Positions 25,013-36,326 of a DNA stretch of 64,000 nucleotides are shown piece after piece (position 1 is the first letter of the stretch; every line of letters starts with the position of its first letter). A program made the translations under genes and the position numbers. The DNA is from Triglochin maritima. Its lineage: Eukaryota > Streptophyta > Magnoliopsida > Alismatales > Juncaginaceae. The stretch lies in assembly GCA_963682175.1 (NCBI GenBank), contig OY821771.1, forward strand, positions 40,444,201-40,508,200. Direction: 5' to 3'. The notes beneath the pieces are model-generated. The model was not told where the DNA came from. It saw nothing but the letters and a program-made list of their open reading frames with translations, and ran no database searches.

Positions 25013-25163
25013 ACTACTAAACGTCGCCCCAAAACTACTTAAATCGCCCCTTTAAATTACCAAATTGCCCTTAACAATATATTTAATACCCATATCGTCC
25101 CGTGTCTTTAAACAATGTTATTGACTCAGTTTTACTAACATTCCTAGTACCAACACCACGAAA

Positions 25164-25454
25164 ATGTCTGGCGAAACACCTAGATCAGGCGAAGTAACGG
25201 AGGCGGTTTTTTTTTTCCGACACGGGCGTCTGGCTAAGACGCCTGTACCATCGTGGAGGCGTCTGGCTAAGACGCCTCCACCATCGTTGAGGCGTCTTAG
25301 CCAGACGCCTCCACGATGGTACAGGCGTCTTAGCCAGACGCCTATACCATTGTCTAGGCGTCTGGTTAAGACGCCTCGACCATGGTGGAGGCGTCTTAGC
25401 CAGACGCCTCCACGATGGTACAGGCGTCTTAGCCAGACGTCCCGTTTTTTTTAA
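25164..25454 (+). CDS. 96-aa ORF through the palindromic array
   Basis: Starts MSGETPRSGEVTEAV, like the 54-aa frame at 78-242, then seven 11-residue repeats (RRLAKTPPPSL, RRLSQTPPRWY, RRLSQTPIPLS, RRLVKTPRPWW and others). The DNA units occur in both orientations yet the frame stays open, because each unit is itself palindromic and 33 bp long. The stop comes right after the array. It is probably the N-terminal exon of a transposase-like protein; no catalytic domain follows in frame. Confidence 0.35.
   Translation: MSGETPRSGEVTEAVFFFRHGRLAKTPVPSWRRLAKTPPPSLRRLSQTPPRWYRRLSQTPIPLSRRLVKTPRPWWRRLSQTPPRWYRRLSQTSRFF
25224..25442. repeat. Palindromic 33-bp tandem array
   Basis: Units combine the inverted repeat GCGTCTTAGCCAGACGC (or its reverse complement) with the near-palindrome CCTCCACCATCGTGGAGG. 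Neighbouring units flip orientation within the array, which should allow extensive hairpin formation. Confidence 0.85.
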
Positions 25455-25600
25455 TGTTTTTTGTCAAATTAAAATTATACGGTGTGTTATCTCAAATTAT
25501 TTGACGTTTCTTTGCAAATTTTCGGTGGTAACCGGTCGGATTACAATGAGTTTTTTTGCAAGTGATGAAGATTCAAAAAAATTCCAGATCCAACATTTTT

Positions 25601-26097
25601 AAAGTTCCAAATCCCCCGGTGGTAAAACATCATGACTTACAAATACCACCTCGACAGGTCGTTCGAACTCAACAAACCTCCCACTGTATATTTTACCCCA
25701 CAAGAATTACGTTTAGGAAAAAAATAGGGAAGAACATTCACGATGCTAACGCTGACAAGAACATCGGGAAGTCTTCGCACCGTCCCATTCACGCTGCTTA
25801 CGTTGTGAAGAATCCTGGGAGTCGGCATCAGACGCTTCTTCGACATAATATCTTGCTAGAAATGGTGATTTATTCTGGAGAGAAAGAATGAAGAAGAAAG
25901 AAAGAGTGTCATCATATTTGTATTTGGGTGGAGAGAGAGAACGTGCTGAGTTGAAACGCATTTAATGTGATTTGAGTGGACATCAGGAAGAAAAAACAAA
26001 AAAACATTCATGTTTTGGCCACGTAAGGGCTGACATGGATATCCACGTAGAGCGCGTCCGTAACGCTTGCGTTCAACAAACATTTTCCTTACGAGAA
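25601..26097. mobile_element. MULE relic, right terminus near 26040-26097
   Basis: CCACGTAGAGCGCGTCCGTA followed by ACGCTTGCGTTC and ending ATTTTCC resembles the right terminus of the short MULE at about 36275-36317 (CCACGTAAGCGCGCGTCCCG, AACGCTAGCGTCC, GTTTTCC). The preceding 400 bp contain no identified domain. No left end or TSD was found. Confidence 0.4.
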
Positions 26098-26943
26098 TGG
26101 TTCTTGGTTCGTGTTAAGTCACTGCAAATTCATATTTTTTTACGGGGTTTTTGCTTACCTGTCACTGCAAAACATTGAATTCCGCTTTCTGTCTTTTTCC
26201 TTTATTATTATTTCTGTGAGTGTTATTACAAAATCTCTTAGTTACACTTATGTCACTAAAAACTTAGTTATTTGTACTTTTGTCGTTACATTTTCAAATC
26301 ATGTCACCATTAAGTTTTTAGTTAACTTCCTTAATATAAATTAATTTTTAATTGTAATTTTTGCGAATTTTTCCCTAAGCAACTAACAAATAACAAATAC
26401 CTAAATAATCAACTCATATTCTATTCTCATATTCTCTCTCCCCCCCGTGTTTATGTCTCTTCTCTCTCTCTTTGGGTTTTTTAATCCTTCTTTTCATATT
26501 TTTTTGTCATCTTGTCTCTTCCTCACTTCTCTTTGTTCTTTATCACTTTTCTCTCGAAATCTACTTATTTTTAATTGGGTTTCAAATATTTAAATATTAC
26601 AAGTGTGAGAGAAGTAGGGATTAAAGATAAGAGACAAGAGAGGGAATAGAAATAGAAGAAAAATGAGAGAGGGAAATAAGAAAACAAAAAAATAATAGGA
26701 GTTGAATGATGTTTCTAGATTGTTTTGTGGAGATTTTGCAAATTCGTAAATCAATATTATGATGAATTGTTGAGGTGTTTTCGAAATTATGATCAATATT
26801 ATGATGAAATTTTGCAAAAGTAACAATTAAAAATTAATATATATTAATGAATAACTTAAAACTTAACGGAGTGACGTTGTTTGAAAAAGTAATGACACAA
26901 GTGCAAATAACTAAGTTTTTAATGACATAAATATAATAACAAA
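26098..26943. other. Intergenic, AT-rich
   Basis: Contains a CT-rich run at 26430-26550 and GA-rich sequence at 26605-26690. No gene recognised. Confidence 0.45.
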
Positions 26944-28350
26944 GCTTTTAATCTCAAACTAGTTGGGGTAGGCTAGAAGCGAAACTTTAAGGAGTCACGA
27001 TTCAGGCACGTGAATCGTCTTCTTCCACGTGTTTCTATCCAATGCAAATTCCCGATGCACATTTCAATCTTTTAGATCTCTTTTGACCGCTCCTCCCAAG
27101 TCAATCGTGATCTACATCTTCCTCTTTTTGTGTCTTCGATCTGATTCAATACTCATCTTCTTATAGGTGCCTCCGAAGGTCTTCTTTGTACAGTCCAAAC
27201 CATCTCAGTCTGTGTTGTATAATTTTCTCTTCCATTGGAGCAACTTCAACTCTCTCACGAATGTCTTCATTTCTAATCTGATTCATTCGCGTATGATCAC
27301 AGATCCACCTCAACATCCTCATTTCAAATACACTAATCTTTGTATATGTTGTATTTTAGTGACCCAACATTCCGCACCATATAACATTGCAGGTCTTATT
27401 GCGGTCCTATAAAAATCTCCTTTTAACTTAAGTGGAATTTTCTTGTCACATAAGACACCTGAGGTTTGTCGTTATTTCATCCATCCTGCTCTAATCTTAT
27501 GGTTAACATCTTCATCGATCTCTCAATCCTTTTGAAGTATTGATCAAAGATATCTAAAAATATCTTTTCTACGCACTGCTTACCCATCTAATATAATATT
27601 CTCTTCCTCGGTATTAACGGTACTGAAACAACACTTCATATATTCAGTTTTAGATCTACTTAGTTTAAAATATTTTGTTTATAAAGTATTTCTCCACAAC
27701 TCTAGTTTTCTCTTCACACCTACCATATTCTCGTCAATTAATACTACATCATCCGCAAAAAGCATACATCATGGAACCTCACATTGTATGTCTTTTGACA
27801 CCCCGTCCATTACTAAAGCAAAAAGATATGGACTTAAAGTTGAACCCTGATGATGTCAAATCTTAATGGGAAAAGTTTTAGTCACGCCATCATAAATTCT
27901 AACGCTAGTTTCAACTCATTCGTACATATATTAATTGAATTCACATATTTTGTTGATACATTCTTTCTTCTCTAGGGCCCATCACGTAACATTTCTTGGA
28001 ATTTTATCATATGCATTTTCTAATCAATAAAAATCATGTGTAAATTTTTCTTTTGTTCTTTATACATCTTCATAAGTTGTCTAATAAGAAATATGACCTC
28101 CATCGTTGACCTTCCAGGCATAAAACCAAATTGATTATCTCTAACACATGTCTCTTTCCTTAGACGGTGCTCAATTACTCTTTCCCACAATTTTATAGTA
28201 TAACACATGAGCTTGATACCTCTATAGTTATTGTAACTTTGAATATCCTCTTTATTCTTGTAAATTGACATCAAAATACATAAAATCAAATATATTTTTT
28301 TATAATGACCCATCTGAGAATTAGTAACAGAAGGGTCGTAGAAAGTGAAA
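26944..28350 (-). pseudogene. RTE-type LINE, decayed 3' part
   Basis: The minus-strand frame at 28020-28406 includes YKNKEDIQSYNNYRGIKLM, KLWERVIEHRLRKET and DNQFGFMPGRSTMEVIFL, the fingers/palm region of RTE-clade non-LTR reverse transcriptases. Further 3', 27150-27400 on the minus strand fits the weakly conserved C-terminal region, with many stops. The 3' end near 26944-26975 has the TACCCCAACTAGTTTGAGAT-like tail typical of plant RTE elements. The YADD catalytic box is not readable as intact. Heavily mutated and inactive. Confidence 0.75.
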
Positions 28351-29887
28351 TTCGGGGTTCTACAGTGACACGCAAGCAAAAAGAAGAAGAAGTTGAGATG
28401 ACTCATTCGTATCCCATAAATATGGAATTCATGTTAGTTTGGCAAGGTGAAACCGCCAATTGGGTTCATAGAGTATAATATGTCCATGATCGGAAGAATT
28501 TGCTTGAAGACCACCCTCAGCGATAAGAAAACTTAGTTATCATAAATCATTGTGACGTTCCAGAATAGGAATCCATAAATACTTTTAAAAACACCAAGGA
28601 CTACATGCATAACATCAAAGATTTTTTACAGAAAGAAATGTAATGTCGGCAGAAGAATTGCAAACCTTGTCTTCTTTTAAAAAGATAAATATATGTTTAT
28701 TTATTCTAATTCGCATCGTCCAGAAATCATCCATCGACGTTAGGAAAAAGAATTTAAGAATGAACAAGGGAAGGTTCCAATTTTTCAAGACAAGGGTGCT
28801 GTAGAAAAAAAGGAAAAGACACAATTTTTTTCCTGTTGAAGACCTGGCAGAACATGGGAGGTCCTAAATCCTAATTCAGATCTCAAATTCAGTTTCACTC
28901 CAACAATTCCATTAACACTGTTAGTTAGAGGGTACACTCTACATGACATCCAAGATTTTTTTTTGAAGGGATTCAAAAATCCAGTATTTGTATACCTCAC
29001 TAGGTAAATTCAAAATTCAGGGGGAGAACGAACAAAATCAAATCGTTGTATACTAAATCATGTAAAATCCGAAATCCAAGGGTAACATAATCCAAGTTGG
29101 TATAAATTTGACAAACAAAATTCAAAATCCAGGATGGTTCGGTCCTTGGCCCATGGATAGCCACATTGTTTATTGAGTACACGAGTTGAATGTTGGTAGT
29201 GATTTTTCCCCCGTATTCTCTAGATTTGCCAACAATTATCTCTCATGGTCTGAAATTCTCATGTAAGTTTGCAGTACTGTAAAAATAGATATACATGACA
29301 ACTGTTATTTTCATGAAACAAAAGACCACTAATGTGAACGTCCACTTTTTCTTTATGGTTCATTTTTAGATCTTTCGACCTAAATTTTCAAAGTTGAAGG
29401 TTTGAATATGAGACTCCTTGTTGGGATCGCTTGAAGAACTATAGACATATTTGATTATTTGGTTTGCTTGAGGTTGTTACAATAAATTGATAAATTTGTT
29501 CTTTATGATGTCAGTATCTGTTGTTGGACGCACACAATACAACCTCTACCGAAAATTTCGAATCAGAACTCACTTATAAAGAGAACCCAATGAGTGTCTG
29601 ACTAGCTAACTTCTGGATCTGAAGCATCAAATCTTTTATATTACATATTTCCAACAAAATATCATACCATCTGCTTTTTAAAGGGAGAAGCCCCTCGTCA
29701 ATCTTTGCCAACCTAAGAAGATAGAACAAGTAGCAGAATAATTCCATTAGTTGGGTGGCATTGATGGGCCTAGACTTGAAAGGGCCTAAGCAGCAAAAGT
29801 TTTTTTTGTTGTTTGACGCGGAATAAAATGGTTGATATTGAACATTGGTCTGTATTTTTTTAAGGTATAAGTAAATATCTTATCCTA
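28351..29887. other. Intergenic, no gene recognised
   Basis: AT-rich. Small minus-strand frames at 28615-29182 lack domains. No clear repeat was identified. Confidence 0.4.
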
Positions 29888-29895
29888 CTTCCCAC

Positions 29896-31526
29896 TACGC
29901 CTGTCAAGTTTGATTTGGGATTGACGGATCACTTGATGTTCGCTCGATTTTACTCGGATTGTACTCGACTCGATTACTAACAAGCCGAGCACGGGCAAAC
30001 TGTGTTCGCTCAATGCTCGACATTCGATTGCTCGTTCGCTCGCTCGTTAAAATACCAAATTATTATATTTACTATATCCAATTACAATTATCCATATTAG
30101 GAGGGGAAATTACTATTAAACCATTTAATTTTTTTAAACTAAAGTCTAAAGACTAAAAGAGTAAAAAAACCTTTTTTATTAGGTCATTCACGAATCTTGT
30201 TTGTTCTTCCCTTCCCTCTCACGTTGAAGCCCTAAAATCTCACCTCTGTCGCCTCCTCTTCTCCGGGCCTCCGACGACCACCCCCACACCTCTTCTCCTG
30301 GCCTCCGACGACCTCCTCATTCTCAGCCTCGTTCTTCACAGTCGATACTCGGATTAGGGTTTCGCTCTTCACCTTCAATCCGCCAACATCAAAAGGTAAT
30401 CATTTTCATACACAAACAAAACAAATTTGATGATTACTACTATAGATACCATTTTAGATAACAAAATAGAAGTATATGTTTGTCTTTGTTCATAACGTGT
30501 GTCATTTTTGGCTAGTATTTTGAAATACATAGTATGTAATAACAAAGAATAAAAAGTAAAAGCTGGGATTGATTGTGATTGATGATTACAATGATTAAAT
30601 TTTAGGAGCCACCGAGTCAATCTGATTAAGGGGTGTGAGTATTCTATAAATATTTTAGTTACCTGGTACTCAAAAAGATATTTAATTTTGTTGGGAAAAA
30701 TAAAGGTAAAAAATTAATATACCTATTTTTGCTTGAAGTAGTCTCCTGCTTCCATCTAGAATGCACCTGCAATTCTAATTGGTGGGATGCAAAAACAATA
30801 AAAAATTCAGAGAAATGCAATTTCTTCATCTGTTTTTCAATTTACATAAGAGATGTATATATTTTCTATCTTTGGGAACTCACTAGTATGTCCAAGATGT
30901 CCGAGAATTATTCCCAATTATCTTTAAAAAAATAGTCATATAAGTTTAGAGATTCTTGTGGATTTTACTTTTGACAACGCAGTAATCTGTCGTTTCAAAA
31001 CAATAAAGCTAATTTAAGATAACTTTGCCTTCCTTACATGGATTTAGTCCGATCATTCCGTCGTTACTAATGTTGTGCGTTTGTTTTTTCAGCATGATTA
31101 TTTGGTTGAAGAAGACAAAACGGTAAAATTCCCGGATAGTAGAGAGATTACGATAGTTGGAATCTGATATTGTTCTTGGTTATTTGATTATGTTATTTGA
31201 AGTAATATTGTGATGTAATTTTTGTTGTTAGAGATTTTATGTTTATTTAAAACACTATTTCAGATTTATCTACTAAATTCCAAATTTATTTGGGTTTATT
31301 TCGTAAATTTCAAATTTATTTGTGTTTATATTGTAAAATCCATGTTTAAACATAAAAAAATAAACGAGCAATCGAGTGAGTGAGCGGCTCGCGAGCATCA
31401 GGTGAGTTGAGCACGAGCACATTTTTCTGCTCGACACGCCTATCGAGCGAGCGACAAGCGGGTGAAAATCCTTATCAAGCCGATCTCGATCTAAGCTCGT
31501 TCAATTATGGCTCGTTTACACCCCTA
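29896..31526. mobile_element. hAT-type deletion derivative, 8-bp TSD
   Basis: The 1631-bp element lies between 8-bp direct repeats CTTCCCAC (29888-29895 and 31527-31534). The right end, read inward, is TAGGGGTGTAAACGAGCC, a common plant hAT terminus; the left end TACGCCTGTCAAGTTTG is a weaker match. Subterminal sequences are rich in GCTCG/CGAGC repeats on both sides (CGTTCGCTCGCTCGTT left, GAGCGAGCGACAAGCG right). A gene-like leader (30190-30395: CCCTAAAATCTC, GATTAGGGTTTCGC, then a GGTAATC donor-like end) suggests a residual transposase 5' UTR. No transposase domain remains. Confidence 0.82.
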
Positions 31527-31534
31527 CTTCCCAC

Positions 31535-32439
31535 CCACTACCCATCTTACGTGACATTTCATACACAAGCAAGAGATAAGAAAAAAGAAAATGATTCATG
31601 GACGCTGAGCGTCACGAACGCTGCAAACGTGGATTCCATTTGGATTTTACTTTCCGCGTTTTCAATTTCCACGTAAATTTTAGTCTCGCTTACTCTTTTC
31701 GGCGGTTACTATACATTTCAGACAAGTCATGTCATGAGATCGTGAGATGTCTTTGGAATCATTCCAAATACAATTTTAAATACCTTCAATCATCCATTTT
31801 CTTACATCTTTCCTCTTCCATCTCTCCAAAATTCATGTTCCCTCTGCCCCATCCCAGCATTGTCAAAGTTTCCCAGGTAGTACAGTTTCTTAGATAATAC
31901 GAGTGTCGCTTCGATGACGACGTCGAAGTTGGAAGACCGTCTTCCGGTAGCACTTGTAGATAATGATTGATTTTGGAGAAGGAGAGCGGTAGGTGGCGAA
32001 CTCGGAGATGGTGAGGGGTCGAAGTTGTTTTGGGCAATATTGTGGATGTGGAATTATTTAGGTTGTGTATGAAATTGAAATGTGTTGAGTGTCGGTCCTG
32101 CTTTGTAGTGTCTAAGTTTGATCAAAAAGTCTATTACGTATTAAAAAATTGATAAGTAGTTTTGTATTTGTAATGATTCAATAGTTACGAATGAATTATC
32201 AGTTTCTCTTGTTTGTGATGATTTTGTCCAAGAATAATAAATGAATTGCCTATTTTTGTGTCCATCATTTTGTGTTTGTAATGATTCTTTTCAAGAGTTA
32301 TGAATGATTGGTATGTTTGTAATTTAGCAAAACATTATATGTCTGATTCATTCTTTGAATGATAGAAGAACAACTTGTCGTTCTTTGAATGATAGAAGAG
32401 CAACGTGTTCAGTAATGGTATAATTCTGGAAGCATTTTG
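31535..32439. other. Intergenic with a MULE-like terminus at about 31590
   Basis: GGACGCTGAGCGTCACGAAC followed by GCTGCAAACGTGG (31599-31632) resembles the left termini of the MULEs at 34359 and 39416. No partner end or TSD was found. The remainder has no recognised gene. Confidence 0.35.
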
Positions 32440-33170
32440 TATTGAATCTCGTTGCTGGACTCATTTTGAACATACTCTAAATTGATTATATTCTAGACTA
32501 ACTCTGAACACACTCTGTATTGACTCTGGACACAGTCTGAACTAATTATTGACACACGCTTGACATATTGAACAATGTTGATTGATTTTGGACTAACAAT
32601 AGATTAGCTCTTGACTAATTTTAGACTATAGATTAACTCTGGTCTCATTCTGGAATCCTGCTGGATTGACTGTGGGCATATTCTAGAATCACAGTTTGGA
32701 ATGACTTTGGAAACATTCTGGAATGACCGTGGGAATAACTTTGGACTGATTTTAACTCTGAATTAACTATGGTCTTATTCTGGAATGACTATGGTCAGAT
32801 TCTGGACACATCCTGGAATGACTCTGGACACCCACTGAAATGACTCTGGACACATTTTGGAATCACAGCTTGACACACGTTGTCCTGATTTTGGAAGTAT
32901 TTTGCAATGACTCTGAAAACATTCTGGAATGAATCTAGAATAACTTTAGACCGATTTTAACTTTGGTCTTATTCTGGAATGACTCTGGTCATACTCTGGA
33001 CATATTCTGGAATGACTCTGGACACCCACTGTAATGACTCTGGACATATTCTGGAATCACAGTTTGACACACGTTGTCCTGATTTTGGAAGCATTTTGCA
33101 ATGACTCTGGAAACATTCTGAAATGACTCTGGAATAACTTTGGTTTAACTCTGGATTAACTCTGGGGGGG
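32440..33170. repeat. Degenerate higher-order tandem repeat
   Basis: Built from variants of GACTCTGGACACATTCTGGAAT, about 20-22 bp each. A larger period is visible: the block with CCCACTGAAATGACTCTGG at 32831 recurs at 33025 as CCCACTGTAATGACTCTGG, a 194-bp spacing, followed in both by TTGACACACGTTGTCCTGAT. No coding sense. Confidence 0.75.
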
Positions 33171-34349
33171 TTGTGCAGTCGGATTCCGAGGGAATCCGAC
33201 GGAAACGGAATTTGGATTCCGGTTGACTCTGAAAAGGGGGTTGTTTGTGCACGGAGGGATGGAATCTGTTTGATTCCGTGGTATGTATAAAATTTTCTGA
33301 GTTTTCCGTCACTTTGAGGTCGGAAAGCCACGAAAATCAATTTTTTTGGATCAACCGTCAACCATTCGGTCCACCGAAATGATCGTAACGGACGACCGAA
33401 CATTTTTTGGTCCACCGAATTCGTAACTAGAATGACCCGTTCGGACGACCGAGCCTATGACAAAAGAATGGTCCCCAACCACTAGAATATTACTCAAACA
33501 TGTTTTCTTGGTATGACATATAATATTATATATTTTGTGTATATCATGTATTTTTGTGTAAACGAATAACATACACAAAACGACACAAAAAATAATTCAC
33601 GTACCTCCTAAAAGACACAAACACAACACGGAGCATGAAATCTCCAAATCCAAACACAAATGTTTCGTGTTTTTGTGTTTCTTGTAAAATTATCGTTCCT
33701 ACGACCTATGGTACTAAGTTGTCAATACCAAGTAGATTTCTAGTGATTACGATCATTTCCTAAACTCCTAATGCATACCTTAAGCACATAAAAAATTCCT
33801 TAGGAAAATTAAATTAACTTTGAAGTTGAGAGATTAAACCTACGTACCAAATATATTGTATTATGGACACCTAAGAAACGCGACACTAAGTTGATAATAC
33901 AAGAAATATTCATTTTATTTCCCGAATAAGTTGTCATCTACCATTCTACTCTCATTCCTACGCACAACCCACACATGATGAGCTTGAATACCACGTGCAT
34001 TACATGGATTATTTCCACGTCCTCAATTGTTTCAAATTTTGAAATTTGTATACCACAATCTCTGACACAAGGGACACATATCTGCCATAAGGGTATTCTC
34101 ATTGTTTGTCTCCAACAAAACTTTGTCCAAATCTCCGGCGACGCCTTCCTTCACCTTTGGGTTCCACCTCTACTTCTCCCCTCGCGGCTCTACCCATGAC
34201 AAATTACTAATCAAGTAATTTCCTAATCCCAGTTTGAAAAGGTAAAACAAATCAATAATCCCAGTTTCCTAATCAATGTACTCCAAGACAAATTACAACC
34301 TACCCATGACTAACTATATATGTACCCACACATGTGCAAGAATATAACA
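33171..34349. other. Intergenic
   Basis: Holds a perfect hairpin, GTCGGATTCC-gag-GGAATCCGAC (about 33177-33200), and a short cluster of TTCGGTCCACCGAA and GACGACCGA motifs at 33365-33455 reminiscent of the palindromes in the solo LTR at 37.9-38.3 kb. No gene recognised. Confidence 0.45.
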
Positions 34350-34594
34350 AAGGACAAAGAGTCCTTATACACGGACGCGGGCGTCACGGACGCGCCTTAC
34401 GTGGACGTGTTGAGTCAGCGTCCAGTCAGCAAAATTTCTCTTCACGTGCTTTGGTCTTCTTAAAAACGCCGGTTCTTTAGGTTGAACGATTCTTTTCCCA
34501 ATACACAGATAGTGCAGACCCTAGGACAGCGTGCAGACCCTTTATTCGTGCAGAGTCCAGACTTATCATAATAAAATATTGTTTTTAACTTTTA

Positions 34595-35285
34595 GGTTGG
34601 ATCGACTTAATCCAAACAGACACACAACATATTCCGAACAGACAGTCTTCTTATTCCGAACAGACGCACAACTTAATCCGAACAGACAGACTTCTTATTC
34701 CGAACAGACACACAACTTAATCCGAACAGACACACAACATATTCCAAACAGACACACAATCTATTCCGAATAGACACACAACTTAATCCGAACAGACACA
34801 CAACTTAATCCGAACAGACACATAACTTAATCCGAACAGACACACAACATATTCCGAATAGACAGACTACTTATTCCGAACAGACATACTTCTTATTCCG
34901 AACAGAAAGACTTCTTATTCCGAACAGACAGACTTCTTATTCCGAACAGACACACAACATATTCCGAACAGACAAACAACATATTCCGAACAGACAGACT
35001 TCTTATTCCGAACAGACGCACAACTTAATCCGAACAGACACACAACATATTCCGAACAGACAGACTTCTTATTCCGAACAGACGCACAACTTAATCCAAA
35101 CAGACAGACTTCTTATTCCGAACAGAAAGACTTCTTATTCCGAACAGACAGACTTCTTATTCCGAACAGACACACAACATATTCCGAACAGACAGACTTC
35201 TTATTCCGAACAGACGCACAACTTAATCCGAACAGACACACAACATATTCCGAACAGATAGACTTCTTATTCCGAACTGACATAC
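34595..35285 (-). repeat. 22-bp tandem array (MULE family)
   Basis: About 30 units. On the plus strand each reads like CCGAACAGACACACAACTTA plus AT; on the minus strand it aligns with the GTCTGTCCGGATTACGTTAT unit of the large MULE. A short second block lies at 35555-35660. Confidence 0.93.
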
Positions 35286-35796
35286 AACTGTTATACATGA
35301 AGAAAATGAAGAAGAATGTGATCATTCCTACATTTTTAAGGATGACTTTGGTCTTGTTTGTATATGTGGAATTACACGCAAAAGCATAGAAAGTGTGTCC
35401 AGAAACGGAACAGAAAATTTGTATTATTTATGTAGAAAGATTGTCTTGTTTATGTAGAAAACTTGTCTTGTTTATGTAAAAAGTTTGTCCAGTTTATGTA
35501 AAATGTTTGTCCAGATTATGTTGAAAATTTGTGCAGAAATGGAACAGAAAGTATTCCGAACATACACACCACTTAATCCGAACAGACAGACTTCTTATTC
35601 CGAACAGACACACAACATATTCCGAACAGACTGACTTCTTATTCCGAACAGACATACAACTGCTGTACATGAAGAAAATGAAGAAGAATGTGATCATTCC
35701 TACATTCTTAAGGATGACTTTGGTCTTGTTTGTTGTATATGTGGAATTATACGCAAAAGCATAGAACTTTCTGATTGAACTTTTAACAGTAGAACA

Positions 35797-36033
35797 TCAC
35801 GCCAAAATCCTCGGAAGTTTTGACACCATTGCATCTCGTTCCAGCACATTAACACCTGACCCAGAGGTAGCAAACAAACGGGTGTGATGCATTTTCTTAA
35901 CACAAAAACCACAAGAATCGGCATAAGCAACGTAAAATGTTTGGGCTTCTTCGAAAGAGGGGAAAAACATCCCCTCCTTAGGAACGTTTGTCGGCTGCTC
36001 CACTTGGAAAGACACATGAACGATTTCCATCAA
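35797..36033 (-). pseudogene. FAR1-type MULE transposase, N-terminal fragment
   Basis: A 78-codon frame. Its first part, VPKEGMFFPSFEEAQTFYVA and then YADSCGFCVKK, aligns with VPQEKMYFPSFEEAKVFYVS and YVDSCGFGVKI of the transposase at 48538, that is, the start of the FAR1 DNA-binding domain. Similarity stops soon after, and no transposase core exists between here and the left terminus, so the gene was lost by internal deletion and replaced by the 22-bp array. Confidence 0.8.
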
Positions 36034-36326
36034 AGCACAGAGGTAGGACCACAGAAGAGAAATGAAGAAAAAGGAAGACGCATGTTGAGATTTATAACAA
36101 GTCTCATGTGCTGTGTAGGAGAGCCAAAATGTTTATGGAAAAAGAGTGATTTGAGACGCATTAATGAGGGATGGAGGGATGTAGACATTTGTACGAAACG
36201 AGGAATAAAATAAAAAATAAACTTTTTCTGTGGAGACTGCCAACTCAAACGCGTCTGCTGACTGGGCTGACCACGTAAGCGCGCGTCCCGAACGCTAGCG
36301 TCCACTAATCGTTTTCCAAGGACAAA

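Larger units (their letters stand above)
25013..25600 (+). mobile_element. MULE-like relic with palindromic 33-bp array
   Basis: It begins GGGGAACTACTAAACGTCGC, homologous in reverse orientation to the terminus at position 397. It then shares AAATCGCCCC, TTGCCCTTAACAA, CGTCCCGTGTCTTTAAA and the protein start MSGETPRSGEVT. The array at 25224-25442 is seven units of 33 bp, and a TTACAATGAGTTTTTTTGC stretch (25541-25559) matches the other copy. No right terminus or TSD was found, so the right limit is approximate. Confidence 0.55.
34359..36317 (-). mobile_element. Short non-autonomous MULE, 9-bp TSD
   Basis: The 1959-bp element lies between perfect 9-bp repeats AAGGACAAA (34350-34358 and 36318-36326). 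The imperfect TIRs, about 75 bp, share GGACGC...GACGCG...TTACGTGG...CAGTCAGC. It keeps a 5' fragment of a FAR1-type transposase on the minus strand and about 30 copies of the 22-bp repeat. It belongs to the same family as the large MULE at 39416-56371. A segment of about 110 bp (TACATGAAGAAAATGAAGAA...) occurs twice, at about 35280-35390 and 35660-35765. Confidence 0.9.

Noticed and set aside
31599..31632. Full MULE starting near 31590
   Set aside because: Only a TIR-like sequence is seen; no matching right end or TSD was found, so it is kept as a relic within the intergenic entry.
34595..35285. CRISPR-like appearance of the 22-bp arrays
   Set aside because: Units are directly adjacent with no unique spacers, in a plant genome and inside MULEs with TSDs.
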